NCBI RefSeq assembly: GCF_034190915.1 | Contig: NW_026947628.1 | Coordinates: 434,001 to 498,000 of the forward strand | Source of the DNA: Cavia porcellus | Taxonomy: Eukaryota > Chordata > Mammalia > Rodentia > Caviidae | Length of the DNA: 64,000 nucleotides | Direction: 5' to 3' | Shown: piece by piece, positions 12,868 to 28,100 of the stretch | How positions within the stretch are numbered: position 1 is the first letter of the stretch | Layout: each line of letters opens with the position of its first letter | Position numbers and translations under genes: made by a program | Notes under the pieces: model-generated | What the model was told of the DNA's origin: nothing | What the model saw: only the letters and a program-made list of their open reading frames with translations | Databases searched by the model: none

Positions 12868-13010
12868 GCGATGTTTTTCAGAAACCTATCCTACATTTCC
12901 ACTGCATGTTCCCTCACCTTCCCATGCTGACCACCCCGTGGTGCTTTTCTCCATCCTACATTGCCACTCACTGCCTATCCTAATTCAGACCCTCCGATTC
13001 ACACCACCCC
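12314..13010. repeat. Dyad trio T3 (12314, 12591, 12868)
   Basis: Same spacing and flanking variants as T2, at offset 2634. It forms the H2/H3 junction. Confidence 0.9.
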
Positions 13011-15167
13011 GTGATGTTTTTCTCACTCCTAGTAGTGAATGTAATGTAACACACACCCATACAATGCGCACCACCCTGTGATGTTTTTCTCACTCCTAGT
13101 AGTGAAGGTAATGTAACACACACCCATAAAATGCGCACCACCCCGTGATGTTTTTCTCACTCCTACTAGTGAATGTAATGTAACACACACCCATACAATG
13201 CGCACCACCCCGTGATGTTTTTCTCACTCCTACTAGTGAATGTAATGTGACTCACACCCATACAATGCGCACCACCCCGTGATGTTTTTCTCACTCCTAC
13301 TAGTGAATATAATGTAACACACACCCATACAATGCTCACCACCCAGTGATGTTTTTCTCACTCCTACTAGTGAATGTAATGTAACACACACCCATACAAT
13401 GCGCACCACCCCGTGATGTTTTTCTCACTCCTACTAGTGAATGTAATGTAACACACACCCATACAATGCGCACCACCCTGTGATGTTTTTCTCACTCCTA
13501 CTAGTGAATGTAATGTAACACACACCCATACAATGCACACCACCCCGTGATGTTTTTCTCACTCCTACTAGTGAATGTAACACACACCGATACAATGCGC
13601 ACCACCCCGTGATGTTTTTCTTACTCCTACTAGTGAATCTAATGTAACACACACCCATACAATGCGCACCACCTCCTGATGTTTTTCTCACTCTTAGTAG
13701 TGAATGTAATGTAACACACATCCATACAATTCGCACCACCCCGTGATGTTTTTCTCACTCCTACTAGTGAATGTAATGTAACACACACCCGTACAATGCG
13801 CACCACCCCGTGATGTTTTTCTCACTCCTACTAGTGAATGTAATGTAACACACACCCATACAATGCGCACCACCCCGTGATGTTTTTCTCACTCCTACTA
13901 GTGAATGTAATGTAACACACACCCATACAATGCGCACAACCCCGTGATGTTTTTCTCACTCCTACTAGTGAATCTAATGTAACACACACCCATACAATGC
14001 GCAACACCCCGTGATGTTTTTCTCACTCCTACTAGTGAATCTAATGTAACACACACCCATACAATGCGCACCACCTCGTGATGTTTTTCTCACTCTTAGT
14101 AGTGAATGTAATGTAACACACATCCATACAATTCGCACCACCCCGTGATGTTTTTGTCACTCCTACATGTGAATGTAATGTAACACACACCCATACAATG
14201 CGCACCACCCCGTGATGTTTTTCTCACTCCTACTAGTGAATGTAATGTAACACACACCCATACAATGCGCACCACCCCGTGATGTTTTTCTCACTCCTAC
14301 TAGTGAATGTAATGTAACACACACCCATACAATGCGCACCACCCCGTGATGGTTTTCTCACTCCTACTAGTGAATCTAATGTAACACACACCCATACAAT
14401 GCGCACAACCCCGTGATGTTTTTCTCACTCCTACTAGTGAATCTAATGTAACACACACCCATACAATGCGCACCACCCCGTGATGTTTTTTTCACTCCTA
14501 CTATTGAATGTAATGTAACACACACCCATACAATGAGCACCACCCCGTGATGTTTTTCTCACTCCTACTAGTGAATCTAATGTAACACACACCCATACAA
14601 TGCGCACCACCCCGCGATGTTTTTCAGAAACCTATCCTACATTGCCACTGCATATTCCCTGACCTCCCCATGCTGACCACACCGCGGTGCTTTTCTCCAT
14701 CCTACATTGCCACTCACTGCCTATCCTAATTCAGACCCTCCGATTCACACCACCCCGTGATGTTTTTCTCACTCCTACTAGTGAATGTAATATAACACAC
14801 ACCCATACAATGCGCACCACCCCGTGATGTTTTTCTCACTCCTACTAGTGAATGTAATGTAACACATACCCATACAATGCGCACCACCCCGCGATGTTTT
14901 TCAGAAACCTATCCTACATTGCCACTGCATGTTCCCTGACCTCCCCATGCTGACCACCCCGCGGTGCTTTTCTCCATCCTACATTGCCACTCACTGCCTA
15001 TCCTAATTCAGACCCTCCGATTCACACCACCCCGTGATGTTTTTCTCACTGCTACTAGTGAATGTAATGTAACACACACCCATACAATGCGCACCTCCCC
15101 GTGATGTTTTTCACACTCCTACTAGTGCATGTAATGTAACACACACCCATACAATGCGCACCACCCC
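12868..15167. repeat. HOR unit H3, 2300 bp, lacking exactly five A monomers
   Basis: Dyads are at 12868, 14614 and 14891. The first A run has 24 monomers instead of 29. Between the GTTTTTGTCAC monomer (about 14154) and the GGTTTTCTC monomer (about 14350) there are three intervening copies where H1 has eight. The loss is 335 bp = 5 x 67, so it is an in-register unequal exchange rather than a random deletion. Confidence 0.93.
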
Positions 15168-15310
15168 GCGATGTTTTTCAGAAACCTATCCTACATTTCC
15201 ACTGCATGTTCCCTCACCTTCCCATGCTGACCACCCCGTGGTGCTTTTCTCCATCCTACATTGCCACTCACTGCCTATCCTAATTCAGACCCTCCGATTC
15301 ACACCACCCC
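14614..15310. repeat. Dyad trio T4 (14614, 14891, 15168)
   Basis: Last trio of the HOR block. Its third dyad starts a fourth HOR copy, which is abandoned about 1160 bp later for the block-P tail (near 16330). Confidence 0.9.
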
Positions 15311-18300
15311 GTGATGTTTTTCTCACTCCTAGTAGTGAATGTAATGTAACACACACCCATACAATGCGCACCACCCTGTGATGTTTTTCTCACTCCTAGT
15401 AGTGAAGGTAATGTAACACACACCCATAAAATGCGCACCACCCCGTGATGTTTTTCTCACTCCTACTAGTGAATGTAATGTAACACACACCCATACAATG
15501 CGCACCACCCCGTGATGTTTTTCTCACTCCTACTAGTGAATGTAATGTGACTCACACCCATACAATGCGCACCACCCCGTGATGTTTTTCTCACTCCTAC
15601 TAGTGAATATAATGTAACACACACCCATACAATGCTCACCACCCAGTGATGTTTTTCTCACTCCTACTAGTGAATGTAATGTAACACACACCCATACAAT
15701 GCGCACCACCCCGTGATGTTTTTCTCACTCCTACTAGTGAATGTAATGTAACACACACCCATACAATGCGCACCACCCTGTGATGTTTTTCTCACTCCTA
15801 CTAGTGAATGTAATGTAACACACACCCATACAATGCACACCACCCCGTGATGTTTTTCTCACTCCTACTAGTGAATGTAACACACACCGATACAATGCGC
15901 ACCACCCCGTGATGTTTTTCTTACTCCTACTAGTGAATCTAATGTAACACACACCCATACAATGCGCACCACCTCCTGATGTTTTTCTCACTCTTAGTAG
16001 TGAATGTAAGGTAACACACATCCATACAATTCGCACCACCCCGTGATGTTTTTCTCACTCCTACTAGTGAATGTAATGTAACACACACCCGTACAATGCG
16101 CACCACCCCGTGATGTTTTTCTCACTCCTACTAGTGAATGTAATGTAACACACACCCATACAATGCGCACCACCCCGTGATGTTTTTCTCACTCCTACTA
16201 GTGAATGTAATGTAACACACACCCATACAATGCGCACAACCCCGTGATGTTTTTCTCACTCCTACTAGTGAATCTAATGTAACACACACCCATACAATGC
16301 GCAACACCCCGTGATGTTTTTCTCACTCCTACTAGTGAATGTAATGTAACACACACCCATACAATGCGTACCACCCCGTGATGTTTTTCTCACTCCTACT
16401 TGTGAATCTAATGTAACACCCACCCATAAAATGCGGACCACCCCGCGATGTTTTTCTCACTCCTACTAGTGAATGTAATGTAACACACACCCATACAATG
16501 CGCACCACCCCGTGATGTTTTTCTCACACCTATTAGTGAATATAATGTAACACACACCCATACAATGCGCACCACCCCATGATGTTTTTCTCACTCCTAC
16601 TAGTGAATGTAATGTAACACACACCCATACAATGCGCACCACCCCGTGATGTTTTTCTCACTCTTAGTAGTGAATGTAATGTAACACACATCCATACAAT
16701 TCGAACCACCCCGTGATGTTTTTCTCACTCCTATATGTGAATGTAATGTAACACACACCCGTACAATGCGCACCACCCCGTGATGTTTTTCTCACTCCTA
16801 CTAGTGAATGTAATGTAACACACACCCATACAATGCGCACCACCCCGTGATGTTTTTCTCACTCCTACTAGTGAATGTAATGTAACACACACCCATACAA
16901 TGCGCACAACCCCGTGATATTTTTCTCACTCCTACTAGTGAATCTAATGTAACACACACCCATACAATGCGCACCACCCCATTATGTTTTTCTCACTCCT
17001 ACTAGTGAATGTAATGTAACACACACCCATACAATGAGCACCACCCCGTGATGTTTTTCTCAATCCTACTAGTGAATGTAATGTAACACACACCCATACA
17101 ATGCGCACCACCCCGTGATGTTTTTCTCACTCCTACTTGTGAATCTAATGTAACAGCCACCCATACAATGCGGACCACCCCGAGATGTTTTTCAGAAACC
17201 TATCCTACATTGAGACTGCATGTTCCCTGACCTCCCCATGCTTACCACCCCGTGGTGCTTTTCTCCATCCTACATTGCCACTCACTGCCTATCCCAATTC
17301 AGACCATCCGATTCACACCACCCCGTGATGTTTTTCTCACTCCTACTAGTGAATGTAATGTAACACACACCCATACAATGCGCACCACCCCGTGATGTTT
17401 TTCTCACTCCTTCTAGTGAATGTAATGTAACACACACCCATACAATGCGCACCACCCCGTGATGTTTTTCTCACTCCTACTAGTGAATGTAATCTAACAC
17501 ACACCCACACAATGCGCACCACCCCGTGATGTTTTTCTCACTCCTACTAGTGAATGTAATGTAACACACACCAATACAATGCGCACCACACCGTGATGTT
17601 TTTCTTACTCCTACTAGTGAATGTAATGTAACACACACCCATACAATGCGCACAACCCGTCATGTTTTTCTCACTCCTACTAGTGAATGTAATGTAACAC
17701 ACACCCATACAATGCGCACCACCCCGTGATGTTTTTCTCACTCCTACTAGTGAATGTAATGTAACACACATCCATACAATGCGCACCACCCCGTGATGTT
17801 TTTCTCACTCCTACTAGTGAATCTAATGTAACACACACCCATACAATGCGCACCACCCCGTGATGTTTTTTCACTCCTACTAGTGAATGTAATGTAACAC
17901 TCACCCATACAATGCGCAAGACCCCGTGATGTTTTTCTCACTCCTACTAGTGAATGTAATGTAACACACACCCATACAATGCGCACCACCCCGTGATGTT
18001 TTTCTCACTCCTACTAGTGAATGTAATGTAACACACACCCATACAATGCGCACCACCCCGTGATGTTTTTCTCACTCCTACTAGTGAATGTAATGTAACA
18101 CACACCCATACAATGCGCACAACCCCGTGATGTTTTTCTCACTCCTACTAGTGAATCTAATGTAACACACACCCATACACTGCGCACCACCCCGTGATGT
18201 TTTTCTCACTCCTACTAGTGAAGGTAATGTAACACACACCCATACAATGCGCACCACCCCGTGATGTTTTTCTCACTCCTACTAGTGAATGTAATGTAAC

Positions 18301-20413
18301 ACACACCCATACAATGCGCACCACCCCGTGATGTTTTTCTCATTCCTACTAGTGAATGTAATGTAACACACACCCATACAATGCGCATCTCCCCGTGATG
18401 TTTTTCTCACTCCTACTAGTGAATGTAATGTAACACACACCCATACAATGCGCATCTCCCCGTGATGTTTTTCTCACTCCTACTAGTGAATGTAATGTAA
18501 CACACACCCATACAATGCGCACCACCCCGTGATGTTTTTCTCACTCCTACTAGTGAATCTAATGTAACACACACCCATACAATGCGCACCACCCCGTGAT
18601 GTTTTTCTCACTCCTACTAGTGAATGTAATGTAACACACACCCATACAATGCGCACCACCCCGTGATGTTTTTCTCACTCCTACTAGTGAATCTAATGTA
18701 ACACACACCCATACAATGCGCACCACCCCGTGATGGTTTTCTCACTCCTACTAGTGAATGTAATGTAACACACACCCATACAATGCGCACCACCCCGAGA
18801 TGTTTTTCTCACTCCTACTAGTGAATGTAATGTAACACACACCCATACAATGCGCACCACCCCGTGATGTTTTTCTCACTCCTACTAGTGAATGTAATGT
18901 AACACACACCCATACAAGGCGCACCACCCCGTGATGTTTTTCTCACTCCTACTAGTGAATGTAATGTAACACACACCCATACAATGCGAAACACCCCGTG
19001 ATGTTTTTCTCACTCCTACTAGTGAATGTAATGTAACACACACCCATACAATGCGCACCACCCCGTGATGTTTTTCTCACTCCTACTAGTGAATGTAATG
19101 TAACACACACCCATACAATGCGCATCTCCCCGTGATGTTTTTCTCACTCCTACTAGTGAATGTAATGTAACACACACCCATACAATGCGCATCTCCCCGT
19201 GATGTTTTTCTCACTCCTACTAGTGAATCTAATGTAACACACACCCATACAATGCGCACCACCCCGTGATGTTTTTCTCATTCCTACTAGTGAATGTAAT
19301 GTAACACACACCCATACAATGCGCATCTCCCCGTGATGTTTTTCTCACTCCTACTAGTGAATGTAATGTAACACACACCCATACAATGCGCACCACCCCG
19401 TGGTGCTTTTCTCACTCCTACTAGTGAATGTAATGTAACACACACCCATACAATGCGCACCACCCCGTGATGTTTTTCTCATTCCTACTAGTGAATGTAA
19501 TGTAACACACACCCATACAATGCGCATCTCCCCGTGATGTTTTTCTCACTCCTACTAGTGAATGTAATGTAACACACACCCATACAATGCGCATCTCCCC
19601 GTGATGTTTTTCTCACTCCTACTAGTGAATGTAATGTAACACACACCCATACAATGCGCACCACCCCGTGATGTTTTTCTCACTCCTACTAGTGAATCTA
19701 ATGTAACACACACCCATACAATGCGCACCACCCCTTGATGTTTTTCTCACTCCTACTAGTGAATGTAATGTAACACACACCCATACAATGCGCACCACCC
19801 CGTGATGTTTTTCTCACTCCTACTAGTGAATCTAATGTAACACACACCCATACAATGCGCACCACCCCGTGATGTTTTTCTCACTCCTACTAGTGAATCT
19901 AATGTAACACACACCCACACAATGCACCCCACCCCGCGATGTTTTTCAGAAACCTATCCTACATTGCCACTGCATGTTCCCTGACCTCCCCATGCTGACC
20001 ACCACGCGGTGCTTTTCTCCATCCTACATTGCCACTCACTGCCTATCCTAATTCAGACCCTCCGATTCACACCACCCCGTGATGTTTTTCTCACTCCTAG
20101 TAGTAAATGTAATGTAACACACACCCATACAATGCGCACCACCCCGTGATGTTTTTCTCACTCCTACTAGTGAATGTAATGTAACACACTCCCATACAAT
20201 GCGTACCACCACGTGATGCTTTTCTCACTCCTACTAGTGAATCGAATGTAACACACACCCATACAATGCGCACCACCCCGTGATGTTTTTCTCACTCCTA
20301 CTAGTGAATCTAATGTAACACACACCCATACAATGCGCACCACCCCGTGATGTTTTTCTCACTCCTACTAGTGAATCTAATGTAACACACACCCATACAA
20401 TGCGCACCACCCC
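15131..20413. repeat. Block P', displaced second copy of bases 1-4949
   Basis: It aligns to the left edge of the window at offset 15130. The offset becomes 15129 after the C missing near 16910, and about 15464 after five extra A monomers gained around 19100-19400 (39 A between dyads 17182 and 19936, against 34 between 2053 and 4472). Private dyad subtypes are retained (17182 like 2053). Differences are sparse, for example GTAAGG near 16008, CAATCC near 17063 and GAGATG at 17182. Homology ends near the dyad at 20414-20556. The repeat begins at or before base 1, so its true left end is not visible. Confidence 0.92.
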
Positions 20414-23400
20414 GTGATGTTTTTCAGAAACCTATCCTACATTGCCACTGCATGTTCCCTGACCTCCCCATGCTGACCACCCCGCGGTGCTTTTCTCCAT
20501 CCTACATTGCCACTCACTGCCTATCCTAATTCAGACCCTCCGATTCACACCACCCCGTGATGTTTTTCTCACTCCTAGTAGTGAATGTAATGTAACACAC
20601 ACCCATACATTGCGCACCACCCCGTGATGTTTTTCTCACTCCTACTAGTGAATGTAATGTAACACACACCCATACAATGCGCACCACCCCGTGATGTTTT
20701 TCTCATTCCTACTAGTGAATGTAATGTAACACACACCCATACAATGCGCATCACCCCGTGATGTTTTTCTCACTCCTACTAGTGAATCTAATGTAACACA
20801 CACCCATACAATGCGCACTACCCCGTGATGTTTTTCTCACGCCTACTAGTGAATCTAATGTAACACACACCCATACAATGCGCACCACCCCGTGATGTTT
20901 TTCTCACTCCTACTAGTGAATCTAATGTAACACACACCCATACAATGCGCACCACACTGTGATGTTTTTCTCACTCCTACTAGTGAATGTAATGTAACAC
21001 ACACCCATACAATGCGCACAACCCGTCATGTTTTTCTCACTCCTACTAGTGAATGTAATGTAACACACACCCATACAATGCGCACCACCCCGTGATGTTT
21101 TTCTCACTCCTACTAGTGAATCTAATGTAACACACACCCATACAATGCGCACCACCCCGTGATGTTTTTCTCACTCCTACTAGTGAATCTAATGTAACAC
21201 ACACCCATACAATGCGCACCACCCCGTGATGTTTTTCTCACTCCTACTAGTGAATGTAATGTAACACTCACCCATACAATGCGCAAGACCCCGTGATGTT
21301 TTTCTCACTCCTACTAGTGAATGTAATGTAACACACACCCATACAATGCACACCACCCCGTGATGTTTTTCTCACTCCTAGTAGTGAATGTAATGTAACA
21401 CAGACCCATACAATGCGCACCACCCCGTGATGTTTTTCTCACTCCTACTAGTGAATGTAATGTAACACACACCCATACAATGCGCACCACCCCGTGATGT
21501 TTTTGTCACTCCTACTAGTGAATCTAATGTAACACACACCCATACAATGCGCACCACCCCGTGATGTTTTTCTCACTCCTACTAGTGAATCTAATGTAAC
21601 ACACACCCATACAATGCGCACCACCCCGTGATGTTTTTCTCACTCCTACTAGTGAATGTAATGTAACACACACCCATACAATGCGCACCACCCCGTGATG
21701 TTTTTCTCACTCCTACTAGTGAATCTAATGTATCACACACCCATACAATGCGCACCACCCCGTGATGCTTTTCTCACTCCTACTAGTGAATCTAATGTAA
21801 CACACACCCATACAATGCGCACCACCCCGTGATGTTTTTCTCACTCCTACTAGTGAATCTAATGTAACACACACCCATACAATGCGCACCACCCCGTGAT
21901 GTTTTTCTCACTCCTACTAGTGAATCTAATGTAACACACACCCATACAATGCGCACCACCCCGTGATGTTTTTCAGAAACCTATCCTACATTGCCACTGC
22001 ATGTTCCCTGACCTCCCCATGCTGACCACCCCGCGGTGCTTTTCTCCATCCTACATTGCCACTCACTGCCTATCCTAATTCAGACTCTCCGATTCACACC
22101 ATCCCGTGATGTTTTTCTCACTCCTAGTAGTGAATGTAATGTAACACACACCCATACAATGCGCACCACCCCGTGATGTTTTTCTCACTCCTACTAGTGA
22201 ATGTAATGTAACACACACCCATACAATGCGAACCACCCCGTGATGTTTTTCTCACTCCTACTAGTGAATCTAATGTAACACACACCCATACAATGCGCAC
22301 CACCCCGTGATGTTTTTCTCACTCCTACTAGTGAATGTAATGTAACACACACCCATACAATGCGCCCCACCCCGTGATGTTTTTCTCACTCCTACTAGTG
22401 AATGTAATGTAACACACACCCATACAATGCGCACCACCCCGTGATGTTTTTCTCACTCCTACTAGTGAATGTAATGTAACACACACCCATACAATGCGCA
22501 CCACCCCGTGATGTTTTTCTCACTCCTACTAGTGAATGTAATGTAACACACACCCATACAATGCTCACCACCCCGTGATGTTTTTCTCACTCCTACTAGT
22601 GAATCTAATGTAACACACACCCATACAATTCGCACAACCCCGTGATGTTTTTCTCACTCCTACTAGTGAATCTAATGTAACACACACCCATACAATGCGC
22701 AACACCCCGTGATGTTTTTCTCACTCCTACTAGTGAATCTAATGTAACACACACCCATACAATGCGCACCACCCCGTGATGTTTTTCTCACTCCTACTAG
22801 TGAATGTAATGTAACAGACACCCATACAAAGCGCACCACCCCGTGATGTGTTTCTCACTCCTACTAGTGAATGTAATGTAACACACACCCATACAATGCG
22901 CACCACCCCGTGATGTTTTTCTCACTCCTGCTAGTGAATGTAATGTAACACACACCCATACAATGCGCACCACCACGTGATGTTTTTCTCACTCCTACTA
23001 GTGAATGTAATGTAACACACACCCATACAATGCGCACCACCCCGTGATGTTTTTCTCACTCCTACTAGTGAATGTAATGTAACACACACCCATACAATGC
23101 GCACCACCCCGTGATATTTTTCTCACTGCTACTAGTGAATGTAATGTAACACACACCCATACAATGCGCACCACCCCGTGATGTTTTTCTCACTCCTACT
23201 AGTGAATGTAATGTAACACACACCCATACAATGCGCACCACCCCGTGATGTTTTTCTCACTCCTACTAGTGAATGTAATGTAACACACACCCATACAATG
23301 CGCACCACCCCGTGATGTTTTTCTCACTCCTACTAGTGAATGTAATGTAACACACACCCATACAATGCGCACCACCCAGGGATGTTTTTCTCACTCCTGC

Positions 23401-25186
23401 TAGTGTATGTAATGTAACACACACCCATACAATGCGCACCACCCCTTGATGCTTTTCTCACTCCTACTAGTGAATGTAATGTAACACACACCCATAAAAT
23501 GCGCACCACCCCGTGATATTTTTCTCATTCCTACTAGTGAATGTAATGTAACACACACCCATACAATGCGCATCACCACGTGATGTTTTTCTCACTCCTA
23601 CTAGTGAATGTAATGTAACACACACCCATACAATGCGCACCACCCCGTGATGTTTTTCTCATTCCGACTAGTGAATGTAATGTAACACACACCCATACAA
23701 TGCGCATCACCCCGTGATGTTTTTCTCACTCCTACTTGTGAATGTAATGTAACACACACCCATACAATGCGCACCACCCCGTGATGTTTTTCTCACTCCT
23801 ACTAGTGAATCTAATGTAACACACAACCATACAATGCGCACCACCCCGTGATGTTTTTCTCACTCCTACTAGTGAATCTAATGTAACACACACCCATACA
23901 ATGCGCACCACACCGTGATGTTTTTCTCACTCCTACTAGTGAATGTAATGTAACACACACCCATACAATGCGCACAACCCGTCATATTTTTCTCACTCCT
24001 TCTAGTGAATGTAATGTAACACACACCCATACAATGCGCACCACCCCGTGATGTTTTTCTCACTCCTACTAGTGAATGTAATGTAACACTCACCCATACA
24101 ATGCGCAAGACCCCGTGATGTTTTTCTCACTCCTACTAGTGAATGTAATGTAACACACACCCATACAATGCACACCACCCCGTGATGTTTTTCTCACTCC
24201 TAGTAGTGAATGTAATGTAACACAGACCCATACAATGCGCACCACCCCGTGATGTTTTTCTCACTCCTACTAGTGAATGTAATGTAACACACACCCATAC
24301 AATGCGCACCACCCCGTGATGTTTTTCTCACTCCTACTAGTGAATCTAATGTAACACACACCCATACAATGCGCACCACCCCGTGATGTTTTTCTCACTC
24401 CTACTAGTGAATGTAATGTAACACACACCCATACAATGCGCACCACCCCGTGATGTTTTTCTCACTCCTACTAGTGAATGTAATGTAACACACACCCATA
24501 CAATGCGCACCACCCCGTGATGTTTTTCTCACTCCTACTAGTGAATGTAATGTAACACACACCCGTACAATGCGAACCACCCCGTGATGTTTTTCTCACT
24601 CCTACTAGTGAATGTAATGTAACACACACCCATACAATGCGCACCACCGCGTGATGTTTTTCTCACTCCTACTAGTGAATGTAATGTAACACACACCCAT
24701 ACAATGCGCACCACCCCGTGGTGCTTTTCTCACTCCTACTAGTGAATGTAATGTAACACACACCCATACAATGCGCACCACCCCGTGATGTTTTTCTCAC
24801 TCCTACTAGTGAATGTAATGTAACACACACCCATACAATGCGCATCTCCCCGTGATGTTTTTCTCACTCCTACTAGTGAATGTAATGTAACACACACCCA
24901 TACAATGCGCACCACCCCGTGATGTTTTTCTCACTCCTACTAGTGAATCTAATGTAACACACACCCATACAATGCGCACCACCCCGTGATGTTTTTCTCA
25001 CTCCTACTAGTGAATGTAATGTAACACACACCCATACAATGCGCACCACCCCGTGATGTTTTTCTCACTCCTACTAGTGAATCTAATGTAACACACACCC
25101 ATACAATGCGCACCACCCCGTGATGTTTTTCTCACTCCTACTAGTGAATCTAATGTAACACACACCCATACAATGCACCCCACCCC
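19936..25186. repeat. Superrepeat S, copy 1 (5251 bp)
   Basis: Dyads are at 19936, 20414 and 21963, separated by 5, 21 and then 46 A monomers up to the next copy at 25187. Diagnostic A copies include ACACTGTGATG (20951), AACACTCACCC followed by CGCAAGACC (about 21261), and GATGCTTTTC near 21766. The 46-monomer run at 22106-25186 is the longest dyad-free stretch in the window. It contains a second internal copy of the CTCACCC/CGCAAGACC motif near 24083, so it has its own nested duplication. Confidence 0.88.
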
Positions 25187-28100
25187 GCGATGTTTTTCAG
25201 AAACCTATCCTACATTGCCACTGCATGTTCCCTGACCTCCCCATGCTGACCACCACGCGGTGCTTTTCTCCATCCTACATTGCCACTCACTGCCTATCCT
25301 AATTCAGACCCTCCGATTCACACCACCCCGTGATGTTTTTCTCACTCCTAGTAGTGAATGTAATGTAACACACACCCATACAATGCGCACCACCCCGTGA
25401 TGTTTTTCTCACTCCTACTAGTGAATGTAATGTAACACACTCCCATACAATGCGTACCACCACGTGATGCTTTTCTCACTCCTACTAGTGAATCTAATGT
25501 AACACACACCCATACAATGCGCACCACCCCGTGATGTTTTTCTCACTCCTACTAGTGAATCTAATGTAACACACACCCATACAATGCGCACCACCCCGTG
25601 ATGTTTTTCTCACTCCTACTAGTGAATCTAATGTAACACACACCCATACAATGCGCACCACCCCGTGATGTTTTTCAGAAACCTATCCTACATTGCCACT
25701 GCATGTTCCATGACCTCCCCATGCTGACCACCCCGCGGTGCTTTTCTCCATCCTACATTGCCACTCACTGCCTATCCTAATTCAGACCCTCCGATTCACA
25801 CCACCCCGTGATGTTTTTCTCACTCCTAGTAGTGAATGTAATGTAACACACAACCATACATTGCGCACCACCCCGTGATGTTTTTCTCACTCCTACTAGT
25901 GAATGTAATGTAACACACACCCATACAATGCGCACCACCACGTGATGTTTTTCTCATTCCTACTAGTGAATGTAATGTAACACACACCCATACAATGCGC
26001 ATCACCCCGTGATTTTTTCTCACTCCAACTAGTGAATCTAATGTAACACACACCCATACAATGCGCACCACCCCGTGATGTTTTTCTCACTCCTACTAGT
26101 GAATCTAATGTAACACACACCCATACAATGCGCACCACCCCGTGATGTTTTTCTCACTCCTACTAGTGAATGTAATGTAACACACACCCATACAATGCGC
26201 ACCACACCGTGATGTTTTTCTCACTCCTACTAGTGAATGTAATGTAACACACACCCATACAATGCGCACAACCCGTCATGTTTTTCTCACTCCTACTAGT
26301 GAATGTAATGTAACACACACCCATACAATGCGCACCACCCCGTGATGTTTTTCTCACTCCTACTAGTGAATCTAATGTAACACACACCCATACAATGCGC
26401 ACCACCCCGTGATGTTTTTCTCACTCCTACTAGTGAATCTAATGTAACACACACCCATACAATGCGCACCACCCCGTGATGTTTTTCTCACTCCTACTAG
26501 TGAATGTAATGTAACACTCACCCATACAATGCGCAAGACCCCGTGATGTTTTTCTCACTCCTACTAGTGAATGTAATGTAACACACACCCATACAATGCA
26601 CACCACCCCGTGATGTTTTTCTCACTCCTAGTAGTGAATGTAATGTAACACACACCCATACAATGCGCACCACCCCGTGATGTTTTTCTCACTCCTACTA
26701 GTGAATGTAATGTAACACACACCCATACAATGCGCACCACCCCGTGATGTTTTTCTCACTCCTACTAGTGAATGTAATGTAACACACACCCATACAATGT
26801 GCACCACCCCGTGATGTTTTTCTCACTCCTACTAGTGAATGTAATGTAACACACACCCATACAATGCTCACCACCCCGTGATGTTTTTCTCACTCCTACT
26901 AGTGAATGTAATGTAACACACACCCATACAATGCGCACCACCCCGTGATGTTTTTCTCACTCCTACTAGTGAATCTAATGTAACACACACCCATACAATG
27001 CGCACCACCCCGTGATGCTTTTCTCACTCCTACTAGTGAATCTAATGTAACACACACCCATACAATGCGCACCACCCCGTGATGTTTTTCTCACTCCTAC
27101 TAGTGAATCTAATGTAACACACACCCATACAATGCGCACCACCCCGTGATGTTTTTCTCACTCCTACTAGTGAATCTAATGTAACACACACCCATACAAT
27201 GCGCACCACCCCGTGATGTTTTTCAGAAACCTATCCTACATTGCCACTGCATGTTCCCTGACCTCCCCATGCTGACCACCCCGCGGTGCTTTTCTCCATC
27301 CTACATTGCCACTCACTGCCTATCCTAATTCAGACCCTCCGATTCACACCACCCCGTGATGTTTTTCTCACTCCTAGTAGTGAATGTAATGTAACACACA
27401 CCCATACATTGCGCACCACCCCGTGATGTTTTTCTCACTCCTACTAGTGAATGTAATGTAACACACACCCATACAATGCGCACCACCCCGTGATGTTTTT
27501 CTCATTCCTACTAGTGAATGTAATGTAACAAACACCCATACATTGCGCATCACCCCGTGATGTTTTTCTCACTCCTACTAGTGAATCTAATGTAACACAC
27601 ACCCATACAATGCGCACCACCCCGTGATGTTTTTCTTACTCCTACTTGTGAATCTAATGTAACACACACCCATACAATGCGCACCACCCCGTGATGTTTT
27701 TCTCACTCCTACTAGTGAATGTAATGTAACACACACCCATACAATGCGCACCACCCCGTGATGTTTTTCTCACTCCTACTAGTGAATGTAATGTAACACA
27801 CACCCATACAATGCGAACCACCCCGTGATGTTTTTCTCACTCCTACTAGTGAATCTAATGTAACACACACCCATACAATGCGCACCACCCCGTGATGTTT
27901 TTCTCACTCCTACTAGTGAATGTAATGTAACACACACCCATACAATGCGCCCCACCCCGTGATGTTTTTCTCACTCCTACTAGTGAATGTAATGTAACAC
28001 ACACCCATACAATGCGCACCACCCCGTGATGTTTTTCTCACTCCTACTAGTGAATGTAATGTAACACACACCCATACAATGTGCACCACCCCGTGATGTT

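Noticed and set aside
22971..22982. CACGTG E-box in CCACCACGTGATG monomers (also near 20213, 25460, 25940, 28559, 39357)
   Set aside because: A single C-to-A change in the canonical CCCCGTG creates it. It is scattered and not near any gene, so there is no support for a regulatory role.
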